Shown here one piece after another: positions 45,493-54,004 of a stretch of DNA of 64,000 nucleotides. Origin of the DNA: Nitrospira_E sp052156535 (GTDB taxonomy: Bacteria > Nitrospirota > Nitrospiria > Nitrospirales > UBA8639); contig NZ_JBQKUP010000028.1 of NCBI RefSeq assembly GCF_052156535.1, forward strand, positions 1 through 64,000, given 5' to 3'. The notes under the pieces are model-generated. The model was not told where the DNA came from and searched no databases. It saw only the letters and a list, made by a program, of their open reading frames with translations. Numbering within the stretch: position 1 is the stretch's first letter; each line of letters opens with the position of its first letter. Both the position numbers and the translations under genes were made by a program.

Positions 45493-47880
45493 GTGAAATC
45501 GCCCTCGAACACTCTTATTATCACCGGCAGCAGCGGTCTGATCGGCAGTTCCTTCATTGATCGCGTGGGGGAGAGCTACTGGGAAATGGGCTTTGATCGG
45601 GAAGGCCCGCCTCATCCTCCTCCTAGCACCGAGCAAGTTATCGCCTGCGACCTCAGTTCTGATGAGAGCGTTAGCGCCGCGCTTAACGAAGTGCGTCAGC
45701 TCGGATGCACACACATCGCCTCGGTCATTCATCTTGCCGCCTATTACAGTTTTTCCGGAAATCCCAGTCCGCTTTATGAACAGGTTACCGTACGGGGCAC
45801 CGAGCGGCTGTTGCGTGGATTGCGTGACTTTGAAATCGAACAGTTTATATTTTCCAGCACGATGCTTGTGCATGCACCATGCGAACCCGGTGAATCCATC
45901 AATGAAGATTCCCCCCTCGGACCGAAATGGGATTACCCGAAGTCAAAGGTAAAGACGGAGCAACTCATTTTGCGGGAACGAGGCGACGTGCCGGTGGTGT
46001 TCCTGCGTATCGCCGGTGTGTATGACGACCACTGCCATTCGATCCCCATCACGCATCAGATCAAGCGTATCTATGAAAAGAAGATGGTCGCCCGTGTGTT
46101 TCCCGGCGACATCACGCACGGACAATCCTTCGTGCATCTTGACGACCTCATCGACGCCCTGGTGCGGGTCGTCGAACGTCGCAAGTCACTTCCGGCAGTT
46201 ACTACGCTGCTCATCGGCGAGCCGGAAACGATGAGCTACGACGAACTCCAGCGCACGATCAGCCGTCAGCTACACAACAAGGACTGGAAGACCTATCGTA
46301 TTCCCAGGGCGGTCGCCAAGTTCGGGGCCTGGCTTCAGGGCTTGTTGCCCGGCCCAGGTCCGTTCATCAAGCCATGGATGATCGATTTGGCAGATGACCA
46401 TTACGCGCTCGATATCAGGCGCGCCCGCAAGCTTCTCGGCTGGAAACCGCAACATTCCCTGCGCGAGACATTGCCCAAGATGACCGCTGCGCTGAAGGCC
46501 GACCCGGCCGGCTGGTATAGGGAAAACAAGCTGAAGGCGAAAACAACTTCACCGGATCGGCCGACGTGGCCGCATGTGGCCAACATGTTTCTCGGTCTGT
46601 GGCTGATTGGTTCTGCGCCCGCCCTCGGCATGATGACACCCGCGCTATTCTGGAGCGATCTGGCGAGTGGGGCGGCAGTGATTCTCTTTAGCTCCTTCGC
46701 GTTTCGTCATGCCTGGGCAGCCTGGGCCGGGTGTGCGGTCGGTCTTTGGGTGATGAGCGCCCCGCTGCTGTTTTGGGCGACGAATGCCGCAGTTTACAAT
46801 AACGACTTGATTACCGGTGCACTAATAGTCACCTTTTCCGTCATCATTCCCCGGCTCGGGCTTTCCTCCCCTACCCGCAACTCAAAAACAGGGAACGTTG
46901 AGCGAGAAAACGATTCCGGAACCGAATTGTCCGGTTCAGGTATTCCCCCGGGCTGGAGTTATTCTCCTTCCGGGTGGGAGCAACGATTGGGAATCGTGTT
47001 TCTGGCGATGGTCGGATTTTTTCTCTCGCGGTATTTGGCGGCCTTTCAACTCGGTCATATCCCGCATCCGTGGGATCCATTTTTTGGCAATGGCACGAGG
47101 CAGGTGCTCACCTCGGACATCTCAAAAATGTTTCCGGTGTCGGACGCGGGACTAGGCGCGTTCTCGTATCTGCTCGACGCTCTGGCCGGTTTGATTGGGG
47201 GACGTCGGCGCTGGCGTACCATGCCATGGATGGTGTTGCTGTTCGGATTGTTTATTATTCCGCCGGGCGTGACCAGCATTGTGCTCGTGATTCTCCAGCC
47301 GGTCAGCATTGGCGCCTGGTGTACACTTTGTCTGGTGGCGGCCGTCGTGATGCTCCTGATGGTACCGCCGGCGTTAGATGAAGTGATTGCCACCAGTCAA
47401 TTTCTTCTCCACACGCGGAAGGAAGGTGGGAACGTCTGGCGGGCCTTGTGGTTAGGGGAAGGCCACGCGGAGGAAGAACCGGAGTCCTCACAAAGGCGCT
47501 CATCTCTCAAGGAAATCATCCACGGCATTGAAGTATTCTCCGCCCCATGGAACCTTTTGCTGAGCGCACTCGCGGGCATGTGGCTCATGGCCATGCCTTC
47601 GGTGCTCGGACTGAGCGGGGCGGCGGCGGACAGTACCCACATCGTGGGCGCGCTGGTCGTGACCGTAGCCGTGGTGGCGTTCGCCGAACCGGCGCGCTTG
47701 GTGCGGTATTTCAACGTGCTGTGCGGCGTGTGGCTCATCCTCGCGCCGTGGCTTGTGGCAGGCGGCACGTCAGCCTGGCCGTGGAGCAGTGTCGCCAGTG
47801 GACTTGCGCTTATGGCCTTGAGTTTTCCCCGCGGCCCGGTTGAAGATCGATATGCCGGCTGGCAGCGATTGATCCGTTGA
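45493..47880 (+). CDS. Fusion: NAD-dependent epimerase/dehydratase + SPW repeats + vitamin K epoxide reductase-like domain
   Basis: 795 aa from a GTG at 45493 with GAAGGAG 8 nt upstream; the ATG at 45439 has no ribosome site. Residues about 5-335 are an extended SDR: ITGSSGLIGSSF and the YPKSK catalytic pair. About 345-450 carry SPW-type membrane pairs (GLWLIGSAPALG, GLWVMSAPLLF). About 490-640 are a VKOR-like domain with four helices and redox CxxC in AWCTLC. About 690-785 are another SPW pair. Suggests a membrane-bound redox enzyme acting on a nucleotide sugar or a lipid (inference). Confidence 0.88.
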   Translation: MKSPSNTLIITGSSGLIGSSFIDRVGESYWEMGFDREGPPHPPPSTEQVIACDLSSDESVSAALNEVRQLGCTHIASVIHLAAYYSFSGNPSPLYEQVTVRGTERLLRGLRDFEIEQFIFSSTMLVHAPCEPGESINEDSPLGPKWDYPKSKVKTEQLILRERGDVPVVFLRIAGVYDDHCHSIPITHQIKRIYEKKMVARVFPGDITHGQSFVHLDDLIDALVRVVERRKSLPAVTTLLIGEPETMSYDELQRTISRQLHNKDWKTYRIPRAVAKFGAWLQGLLPGPGPFIKPWMIDLADDHYALDIRRARKLLGWKPQHSLRETLPKMTAALKADPAGWYRENKLKAKTTSPDRPTWPHVANMFLGLWLIGSAPALGMMTPALFWSDLASGAAVILFSSFAFRHAWAAWAGCAVGLWVMSAPLLFWATNAAVYNNDLITGALIVTFSVIIPRLGLSSPTRNSKTGNVERENDSGTELSGSGIPPGWSYSPSGWEQRLGIVFLAMVGFFLSRYLAAFQLGHIPHPWDPFFGNGTRQVLTSDISKMFPVSDAGLGAFSYLLDALAGLIGGRRRWRTMPWMVLLFGLFIIPPGVTSIVLVILQPVSIGAWCTLCLVAAVVMLLMVPPALDEVIATSQFLLHTRKEGGNVWRALWLGEGHAEEEPESSQRRSSLKEIIHGIEVFSAPWNLLLSALAGMWLMAMPSVLGLSGAAADSTHIVGALVVTVAVVAFAEPARLVRYFNVLCGVWLILAPWLVAGGTSAWPWSSVASGLALMALSFPRGPVEDRYAGWQRLIR

Positions 47881-47990
47881 GGAGACAATGAATCAACGAA
47901 CGAGATTGGTTTGGTTTCGGTTGGTCGGTGCTAAGGTCATCATTTATCTATAAGTAAACTTATGCAATGAACAATGTTTCGTCGGATTTT

Positions 47991-48175
47991 GCCGGGTTTC
48001 GGCCCGGTAGCCGAGGTCCTTTTGTTTCGGCAAAAGGACCCAAAACCATGGACGCCCCGTCCGGTCTCATTAGATTGATCGGCCGCAAAGCAGGGAGACG
48101 GGCTAACTCGCAGGGCTCAGACAAGCCCGCCAAGAATAAGAGCGTCCGATCATGGGGCCGGCCGGCAGGCGTCGG
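47991..48175 (+). repeat. 185-bp structured repeat, copy 3
   Basis: Hairpin 1 GCCGGG/CCCGGT (last pair G-T). Hairpin 2 in the GGTCCTTTTG/CAAAAGGACC form. Outer stem intact, middle stem has one mismatch (GGCCGC), inner stem one mismatch. It starts about 110 nt after the epimerase-VKOR gene. Confidence 0.9.
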
Positions 48176-48193
48176 ATTAGGGGAACAACCTCA

Positions 48194-48288
48194 GACTTCA
48201 ACCCTTGGTAATAGCTATGGTCTTAAGAGGGCGACTCTTGTCTTGAAGATTCCCCGCCTTTGTAAGGCGGGGTTAGGGGAGGTAGAGT
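48194..48288 (+). repeat. 95-bp second repeat, copy a
   Basis: Matches the reverse complement of 56847-56942 along its length, with shared blocks CCTTGGT-ATAGCTA-GGTC, TAAGAGGGC and an identical core CCCCGCCTTTGTAAGGCGGG followed by GTTAGGGGAGGTAGAGT. The core is a hairpin (CCCCGCCTT/AAGGCGGGG). It lies between 185-bp copies 3 and 4. Confidence 0.85.
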
Positions 48289-48384
48289 TTTCCCCTTCAC
48301 ACAAGAAACAATGAGCCGGGAAAAGGACCATGACCGTTTTTTGGTCATACCTGTCGTCTTGGTGTCAGCGTAATGTTCTGTGTT

Positions 48385-48569
48385 GCCGGGTGTCGGCCCG
48401 GCAGCCGAGCCACTTTGGTTTCGGGCAAAGTGGCCAAACCCAGTGACGCCCCGTCCGGCCTCATTGGATTGATCGAACGCGAAGCAGGGAGACGGGCTAC
48501 CTCGCGGGGCTCGAACAAGCCCGTCAGGAACAAGAGCGTTCGATCAGGGGGCCGGACGGCAGGCGACGG
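48385..48569 (+). repeat. 185-bp structured repeat, copy 4
   Basis: Shows compensatory changes: hairpin 2 is GCCACTTTG/CAAAGTGGC and the middle stem is GATCGAACGC with GCGTTCGATC, where both partners changed together relative to other copies. The outer stem has one change (GGCGAC). Confidence 0.9.
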
Positions 48570-48604
48570 TTAGGGAAAGGGATAAAAATGAAGAAGGAAG
48601 AATT

Positions 48605-48686
48605 CATAGCCACCGAACATCCATCGGGGATGTATGGGTCCGAATTGTTCGAACATCTCTTTGAGATATTCAAGATACTGGCTCAT
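48605..48686 (-). pseudogene. Fragment of a tfoX-like gene (5' end), beside repeat copy 4
   Basis: From an ATG at 48686 it reads MSQYLEYLKEMFEQFGPIHP then RWMFGGYE, clearly the TfoX N-terminus. Homology ends at FGGY, about 35 nt from repeat copy 4, and the frame then ends in unrelated residues. Truncated remnant. Confidence 0.75.
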
Positions 48687-48799
48687 ATAGATTGCTGGAA
48701 GTCTTTTAGTATGACGCACACTCTACGATTGTGGCGGGCGAAGATCATTTCCAGCCTCGCCGAACTCAATCGGCATCCGCCACCCCCTCCGATCGCGGG

Positions 48800-49162
48800 T
48801 TAGGTTTCTTCCCCTGCGGATGAAGAACGTTTAATGAGGTCCACACATTCGCGTCGAAGCACAGGCACGTCTGTCACAACGATGGCCCAAACCAGAGCGT
48901 CATCCACAGTAGAATACTCGTGAGTCAGTTGATTGCGAAAATCGACAATCCGGCGGGACCGCGTGATCGCGCTAAAAGTCGAGGGCGCAATGCGGGCAAG
49001 CGCTGCCATCGCTTCACCCATTATGATGAATTCCCGTTCGACCGATGAGCGAATAAGACGATTATCCTGGTATGCCGTCAAATCTAGGTTCCGCACTGCG
49101 CTCTCGATTGCGTCGCAGGCTTCAAGAATGTCGGCCAGGTAGGCTCGCCCGTCACGAGGCAT
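48800..49162 (-). CDS. hepT: HEPN-domain toxin HepT
   Basis: 120 aa, DUF86/HEPN fold. The RNase motif Rx4HxY is present as RNQLTHEY, with the preceding MGEAMAALARI helix. In HepT/MntA (type VII) systems the toxin is an RNase or translation inhibitor that is neutralised by its partner through AMPylation. The ATG overlaps the end of the mntA gene by 11 nt. Confidence 0.92.
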   Translation of the reverse strand: MPRDGRAYLADILEACDAIESAVRNLDLTAYQDNRLIRSSVEREFIIMGEAMAALARIAPSTFSAITRSRRIVDFRNQLTHEYSTVDDALVWAIVVTDVPVLRRECVDLIKRSSSAGEET

Positions 49163-49460
49163 AGAGCAACTGCTTGGTCCGTTCGATGTCGCGAGAGATG
49201 TATGGATTCTTTACCGCCCCGACCATGACCAGATCGATTTCCCGATCCAACAACGCGCTGAGTTCGGCGCGAAGGTCGAAGTACGCATCGACTCGCGCAT
49301 ACAGTTCCATAGGTCCGAACTCGACGAGCAGATCCACATCACTCTTCTCCAGCTTAAAATCTTCGCGAACCGCCGAGCCGAACGCGTCAAGTCGGGCAAC
49401 GCCGTAACGCCCGCATATTTCCGCTATTGCTTCGCGTTTAGTCTCTAGTAGTCTAATCAC
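49152..49460 (-). CDS. mntA: MNT-type nucleotidyltransferase antitoxin MntA
   Basis: 102 aa, minimal nucleotidyltransferase: DAFGSAVREDF (GSxxR, in place of the usual GSxARG) and the metal ligands in SDVDLLVEFG (DxD). Partner of HepT at 48800 and first gene of the pair. Transfers AMP to the HEPN toxin in characterised homologues. Lies between 185-bp repeat copies 4 and 5. Confidence 0.92.
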   Translation of the reverse strand: MIRLLETKREAIAEICGRYGVARLDAFGSAVREDFKLEKSDVDLLVEFGPMELYARVDAYFDLRAELSALLDREIDLVMVGAVKNPYISRDIERTKQLLYAS

Positions 49461-49734
49461 GGTAACGTCTGTCTCACTTTAGTCATTGTACCCGCAAAGC
49501 CGACGGTGAAGATAATAGCATCAGATCTCAACAAATCTCAAAAAGCGGCCACCCCTAGCTCGAGCTAACAGATTCTACGGCTGGGTGGCGCGGGGCCGGA
49601 GGCACCTTGGGTCCAGCGACGAATTTAGCCAACACGGAAGACGGAGGAGCAGCTCCAAGTTTACTGTCAAATAATTTCCGCTTTTCAGGGGCATAATTAT
49701 ACTAACTGGACGGTTTGAAAGGTATGGGATAGAT

Positions 49735-49920
49735 GGCGGGTTTCGGCCCTGCAGCCGAGATCCTTTTGTTTCGGCAAAAGGACCCAAAACCATGGACGCC
49801 CCGTCCGGCCTCATTGGATTGATCGGACGCGAAGCAGGGAGACAGGCTAACTCGCGGGGCCCGAACAAGCCCGTCAGGAACAAGAGCGTCCGATCAGGGA
49901 GCCGACCGGCAGGCGTCGGA
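49735..49920 (+). repeat. 185-bp structured repeat, copy 5
   Basis: Hairpin 1 weakened (GGCGGG/CCCTGC). Hairpin 2 in the TCCTTTTG/CAAAAGGA form. Outer and middle stems perfect. Inner stem GACAGGCT/AGCCCGTC has one mismatch. Confidence 0.9.
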
Positions 49921-49949
49921 CAGCGAAAGGGAGGAAACATATAGTGGAA

Positions 49950-50025
49950 AGAGAGGTTTTTCCCACAGAGCCTGAATTGGTCGGAATTGCTCGAACACTT
50001 CCTGGAGATATTCCTTACTCGCTTA
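49950..50025 (-). pseudogene. Fragment of a tfoX-like gene (5' end), beside repeat copy 5
   Basis: Minus strand reads SKEYLQEVFEQFRPIQALW, matching TfoX SEYVEFLKEVFEEFGPVHP. The frame has no start codon in place, and homology ends about 30 nt from copy 5. A remnant in the same position relative to the repeat as at copy 4. Confidence 0.6.
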
Positions 50026-50038
50026 GGAATGTCCTGAG

Positions 50039-50566
50039 TTATGAGCTGGAGTATTGAAGGATTCGGGCGATTAAACTTTGATTGTGGATCTGTCTTTCCT
50101 CATCTGGATCGTCCACCGATTCAATCGATTCGATGGAACGAACGTAGGCATCGGGAAACCGTAAATGCCTGGCACCCAGAATAATCAGTTCCTTATACCA
50201 ATGAAAAGGCTTTAGGCTATTCTGAATGTACGATGGCTGAGCCAGGTATGTCAGGCAGGAGTACGCTTGCCCATGGAATTCTACCGTGAGTTGGCTATCA
50301 TGATAACCATTCCCCTCGAAACGGTCGAGGATAGGTTTATGGGTTGAATCAATTTGATAAATGGCCCCATACACTCCATCCGATTCGTCTCCCGTGCGGG
50401 CCAGGCTGCACTTACTCGACCCATCCTGCCCTCTTTTCTGAAAAGTCAGTCGATAGTGTCTCAACTCAACCACATCAAGCAATTCGGCAGACGGCACGCG
50501 TTCCCGTAACCGGACAGGGTGGAGGTTCGAACCATAGGCCAAATAATAGAGCAAACTCTCACTCAT
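50039..50566 (-). CDS. Gamma-glutamylcyclotransferase-like (AIG2/GGCT fold) protein
   Basis: 175 aa. The GGCT-fold N-terminal signature is YLAYGSNLHPVRLRE, and the catalytic-type Glu is in ILDRFEGNGYH. The fold in GCG/GGCT enzymes makes 5-oxoproline from gamma-glutamyl substrates; the actual substrate here is unknown. The ATG at 50566 is directly preceded by AAAGG, and the TTG 12 nt downstream could also serve. Confidence 0.82.
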   Translation of the reverse strand: MSESLLYYLAYGSNLHPVRLRERVPSAELLDVVELRHYRLTFQKRGQDGSSKCSLARTGDESDGVYGAIYQIDSTHKPILDRFEGNGYHDSQLTVEFHGQAYSCLTYLAQPSYIQNSLKPFHWYKELIILGARHLRFPDAYVRSIESIESVDDPDEERQIHNQSLIARILQYSSS

Positions 50567-50609
50567 CCTTTATTTGAATTTCGTAGAAGCAAGCGTCTTC
50601 TAAACCACA

Positions 50610-51155
50610 CTACGATTCAAAAATCCCTGTCGGCTTCCCGTCTATACTGAGCTGATTCTTCTTTTGCCAATACTCCGAGATCCCTTCCTCACCCTTCTTC
50701 TCAGCCCACGTTGAAAGCACACGACGGTCCTCAACATAGTTCAAAAAAGGCACGGCATACCTGCAGGAGGTTTGTACTAACTCAATAGACACCAAAAAGT
50801 ATTGTCGGGTCCCTATCGTGGAAGGCAACTGAGTCGAAAACTCCGCCCAACGAGCATCCCTCGGATGAAAGACCTTCGCCGTCCCATAGACGCGAAGAAT
50901 TCGCGGCGGCCCTTCAAAGGCACACCACATCATGGTTATTCGGTTGAATTCGGCCAGATGGGCTGCCGTTTCGTTCCCGCTCCCGGTCAAGTTCATCCAG
51001 AGTATCTCGCGAGAGTTAAGCACACGTAGCGAATCCTGCCCCTTCGGGGAGAGATTGATTCTCCCGTCGGGGGCAGCCGTGGCCACAAAAAATACTTTTT
51101 GGGCGCCGATAAATCGGCTTAACTCATCACTCAGCTCTGGAAATTGAACAGCCAC
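50610..51155 (-). CDS. Pyridoxamine 5'-phosphate oxidase-family protein
   Basis: 181 aa from a GTG with GGAG 7 nt upstream. FMN-binding split-barrel: FFVATAAPDGRINLSPKGQDS, ILWMNLTGSGNETAAHL and MMWCAFEGPPRILRVYGTA. The group includes general-stress FMN/F420 proteins, so PNP oxidase activity is not implied. 44 nt downstream of it is the cyclotransferase-like gene on the same strand. Confidence 0.87.
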   Translation of the reverse strand: MAVQFPELSDELSRFIGAQKVFFVATAAPDGRINLSPKGQDSLRVLNSREILWMNLTGSGNETAAHLAEFNRITMMWCAFEGPPRILRVYGTAKVFHPRDARWAEFSTQLPSTIGTRQYFLVSIELVQTSCRYAVPFLNYVEDRRVLSTWAEKKGEEGISEYWQKKNQLSIDGKPTGIFES

Positions 51156-51291
51156 GATTACGCTCCATTGATGTTAGTTGCTCACACCGCTGCCCATTTC
51201 TCAGATCATACCTAAATAGGGCACAGAGGCTAAGGATTTCTACAGCGTAGCCTAACGATAATTTCCCTGACTGTAAAATTTTGAATTTGAT

Positions 51292-51476
51292 GCCGGGTCT
51301 CGGCCCGGAAGCCGAGGTCCTTTTGTTTCGGCAAAAGGACCCAAAACCATTGACGCCCAGTTCGGCCACATCAGATTGATCGGACGCGAGGAAGGGGAGA
51401 CGGGCTAACTCGCCAGGCTCAAACAAGCCCGTCAAGATAAAGAGCGTCCGATCAGAGGGCCGCACGGCAGGCGTCG
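51292..51476 (+). repeat. 185-bp structured repeat, copy 6
   Basis: Hairpin 1 loop TCTCGG with a terminal mismatch. Hairpin 2 GGTCCTTTTG/CAAAAGGACC perfect. Outer, middle and inner stems as in copy 1. Last plus-strand copy; the next ones are reversed. Confidence 0.9.
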
Positions 51477-51591
51477 ACCAGAGAAAGAGAAGGAAGTGGA
51501 ATTTAATTGGGATGCTTGCAAGCCAGCCGTGGAAGATCCTGTATCCCCGAAACATTCATGCCCCAATGGAGCCACTGCGGTCTCCTAAGAC

Positions 51592-52476
51592 TCAATTTTT
51601 GATGTCTAGCCAACCTAACGGCATTAGTCCTTCTAAATCGCAACTGTCTGACGCGCCCTTAATCATTTCATCATCCTGTTTCCAAAAGCTAACATAATAG
51701 CCATTGGGACGATTAGATTCATACTCGAACCAGTGCTCTGTGCGCCACCTTCGGCGATCCCTGCCTAATGCAGATTCATAGATAAGGCATAGTGCAGCAC
51801 GGTAGACCTCTTCGCCTTGACGAATTGGCATAAGGTCTCCACTTAATTCAAAAGTAAAAATGTGGTTGGTATTCCCTGGTGGAAGGAGGATTGTCTGTGC
51901 CTTAGAAGTCTCAGTTCCAGAAATTCCGTTTAACCAAGTCATTCCTCGATTCTGAATTATCCGAAGTGGGTCCTCAGAAGAGTTCTTCACGATGGCCACA
52001 ATTTTGCCAGGAGCTTCTGCATCATTAAAAGAAACACGCAGTAATGGACGGTGTTCATCAATCAGGCGTTGAAGATTATTACGGTCTTTTTCTAACTCTT
52101 GAAGAGTACCCTTAAGGTGGCGCGTTTGTAACAGTTCTTTATTTAGCTGAGATTGTGTTGCTTCAAAGTCTTTCTGCTGTCGTGAAATTTCGACGCGAAA
52201 CTTTGCATTTTCTTCCCGCTCATTTTCAAGTTTTACTTGAAGGTTTTGGATCTCAACCTGGTGGCGCTCCAAAAGAAGCTCCATCTGATGCCTAAGGTGA
52301 GATAATGATTGTTCGTAGAGTGTCTTGTGTTCTTCAAGGCTGCTACTTCCGAGCATCTGGCCGTACTGTATGAGTAAAAATATCCCGCCAAAAATGCCAG
52401 CTGCTGTAAGGAAATATGCTATCGCTCTCTTGAATAAACCTTTCTTCCTCGTTCCCTCGCTCCCCATATATTTCAT
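51592..52476 (-). CDS. Hypothetical membrane-anchored coiled-coil protein
   Basis: 294 aa from the ATG at 52476. One N-terminal membrane helix (AIAYFLTAAGIFGGIFLLI) is followed by a long coiled coil (about 45-140: heptads such as QLNKELLQTRHLKGTLQEL). The C-terminal domain (about 145-285) has VSFNDAEAPGKIVAIVKNSS and FWKQDDEMIKGASD. No family recognised. The coding style is more AT-rich than the flanks, consistent with transfer. Confidence 0.7.
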   Translation of the reverse strand: MKYMGSEGTRKKGLFKRAIAYFLTAAGIFGGIFLLIQYGQMLGSSSLEEHKTLYEQSLSHLRHQMELLLERHQVEIQNLQVKLENEREENAKFRVEISRQQKDFEATQSQLNKELLQTRHLKGTLQELEKDRNNLQRLIDEHRPLLRVSFNDAEAPGKIVAIVKNSSEDPLRIIQNRGMTWLNGISGTETSKAQTILLPPGNTNHIFTFELSGDLMPIRQGEEVYRAALCLIYESALGRDRRRWRTEHWFEYESNRPNGYYVSFWKQDDEMIKGASDSCDLEGLMPLGWLDIKN

Positions 52477-52552
52477 TGTCCGCAAGCAATGATTATATTG
52501 ATCCGTATAAGAACCGGAACTGAAAATTTCTGTCCATATTACACGCAGTCAA

Positions 52553-52647
52553 TTTTATGAACAAAACGCCATATTCGTTGCCATTTTAAGTTGAATGGGT
52601 CGGAATTGCTTGAGCTCTTCTTTGAGATATTCCACACAATCGGTCAT
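52553..52647 (-). pseudogene. Fragment of a tfoX-like gene (5' end)
   Basis: From an ATG at 52647 it reads MTDCVEYLKEELKQFRPIQL, matching TfoX residues 1-20, then drifts into unrelated residues before a stop at 52553. Unlike those at copies 4 and 5, it is not directly beside a 185-bp repeat. Confidence 0.6.
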
Positions 52648-52747
52648 CGGGAATACTCATGTGATTTTTGTAGGACTTACACCAGCGTCCAGGCGCTACC
52701 TACTGGCACCCAAACCTAAATTTCCATGAAACGCTTTGTTGGCGAAC

Positions 52748-53878
52748 TCAATACAAAGTATTCTGCACCATATTTTCCCATATCTCTTCCCGCTGTAATT
52801 TGCTCCCTTGAAAGATCACAGTGCCGAAAGTGTCGTCGATGAGCCGACGCCCATTTTCGTACACGTGTACATGTATCCCTTTCTCTTGTGGCCTACCTGC
52901 GGTCCATAAGACGGCAGGCGTGGATGCCCAGAGCTCAAATCTGATCCCAGCGTATTCGTCTAAGTTAAGTGACCTTTCTGGGGCTATATAGGTATTGCTA
53001 TTACTGAACTGATCATTCAAAGGTTTTAATGGAGTCGATACAATTGGCTTTGAACTCCAAATGCTGTCGTTTCCGCAGTTGCCGCAGAAGTGCTTTGTAT
53101 GCGGTTTATTCGCAAAATCACCTAAATCCAAATGTGGATAGCCACACTTTTTACAAGTAACGCACGACATTTCGCGCCCCTCTTCAAGAGACCTGACAAA
53201 TTCAAAGGCCGCTGGAGGTGTGACTTGGATTTTGGTAATTTCTGGGTTTTCAAATAAGCCCAAGTCTTGATTGTAAGAGCAGACAATGGCATCGAAGTCC
53301 CTGTCTAGCACCTTTCTTTCCTTTCCACTAAATCTCTTGTGAACATGTATTTTCGGCGCCCTTTGTTCAATCGATTCGCTTGATAAACCTGGAGGAAGGG
53401 AGCACCAGATGCCGATCTCCTCGAAATCCTTAAACTCTATTTCCAGTGGATTAATAACATAGCTCATCTTTGTAAGATGATTGCTGCAATTTACCTCCCC
53501 TGATTCGGACGCTGCCGCGTAATCAGCTTTTATGCCCCAATGAATTTGGTGGGTTTTGCAGTACCATCTACTGGCACCATTTCGAAACTTTCCAGCTGGA
53601 ATAATTTGGCAGGGCAATATTGCATCATTGCCAGAGGTACCCTCGAAGTTACCGAAGGCTTCCTCTGAACTAACCGCAATATTTCCGATGGTCCTACCAG
53701 GTGCCCAACAGACTGCATCGGCAGCACTATAATCATCGTGAGAGAACTCAATATCTTCTTCATCACCAACCTTACGTAGGTAATCCTTTCTCGCCATGCC
53801 AGTGCCTTTGTTCGACCACTCGCATTCCCAGACTTCAACTTTCCTAGTTTCTTGGTTAATTTTTCTTGAGTAGAACAT
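52748..53878 (-). CDS. Hypothetical protein with internal zinc ribbon
   Basis: 376 aa, not recognised. A four-Cys zinc ribbon lies at about 239-270 (CVTCKKCGYPH, then FCGNCGND) in the middle, with mixed alpha/beta regions on both sides and conserved-looking GIHVHVYENGRRLIDDTFG near the C-terminus. No membrane segment. Directly upstream is another zinc-ribbon protein at 54005, same strand, 126 nt apart. A role in defence or DNA metabolism is possible from the context only. Confidence 0.65.
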   Translation of the reverse strand: MFYSRKINQETRKVEVWECEWSNKGTGMARKDYLRKVGDEEDIEFSHDDYSAADAVCWAPGRTIGNIAVSSEEAFGNFEGTSGNDAILPCQIIPAGKFRNGASRWYCKTHQIHWGIKADYAAASESGEVNCSNHLTKMSYVINPLEIEFKDFEEIGIWCSLPPGLSSESIEQRAPKIHVHKRFSGKERKVLDRDFDAIVCSYNQDLGLFENPEITKIQVTPPAAFEFVRSLEEGREMSCVTCKKCGYPHLDLGDFANKPHTKHFCGNCGNDSIWSSKPIVSTPLKPLNDQFSNSNTYIAPERSLNLDEYAGIRFELWASTPAVLWTAGRPQEKGIHVHVYENGRRLIDDTFGTVIFQGSKLQREEIWENMVQNTLY

Positions 53879-54004
53879 GTTCTCTAGACAGCCTATTCAG
53901 GTGACAAATGGCTTAACCCCTAAGTTAACCTGCGGACCTTTTGGAATGGCAAACTTGAGGAGCCAGGACCGTCGGGTTAAACGTCTGATTGAGCCTCTGA
54001 AGAT

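Noticed and set aside
48588..48803. Plus-strand 71-codon frame MKKEEFIATEH... as a gene
   Set aside because: It is the antisense of the tfoX fragment; the minus strand gives a clear TfoX match.
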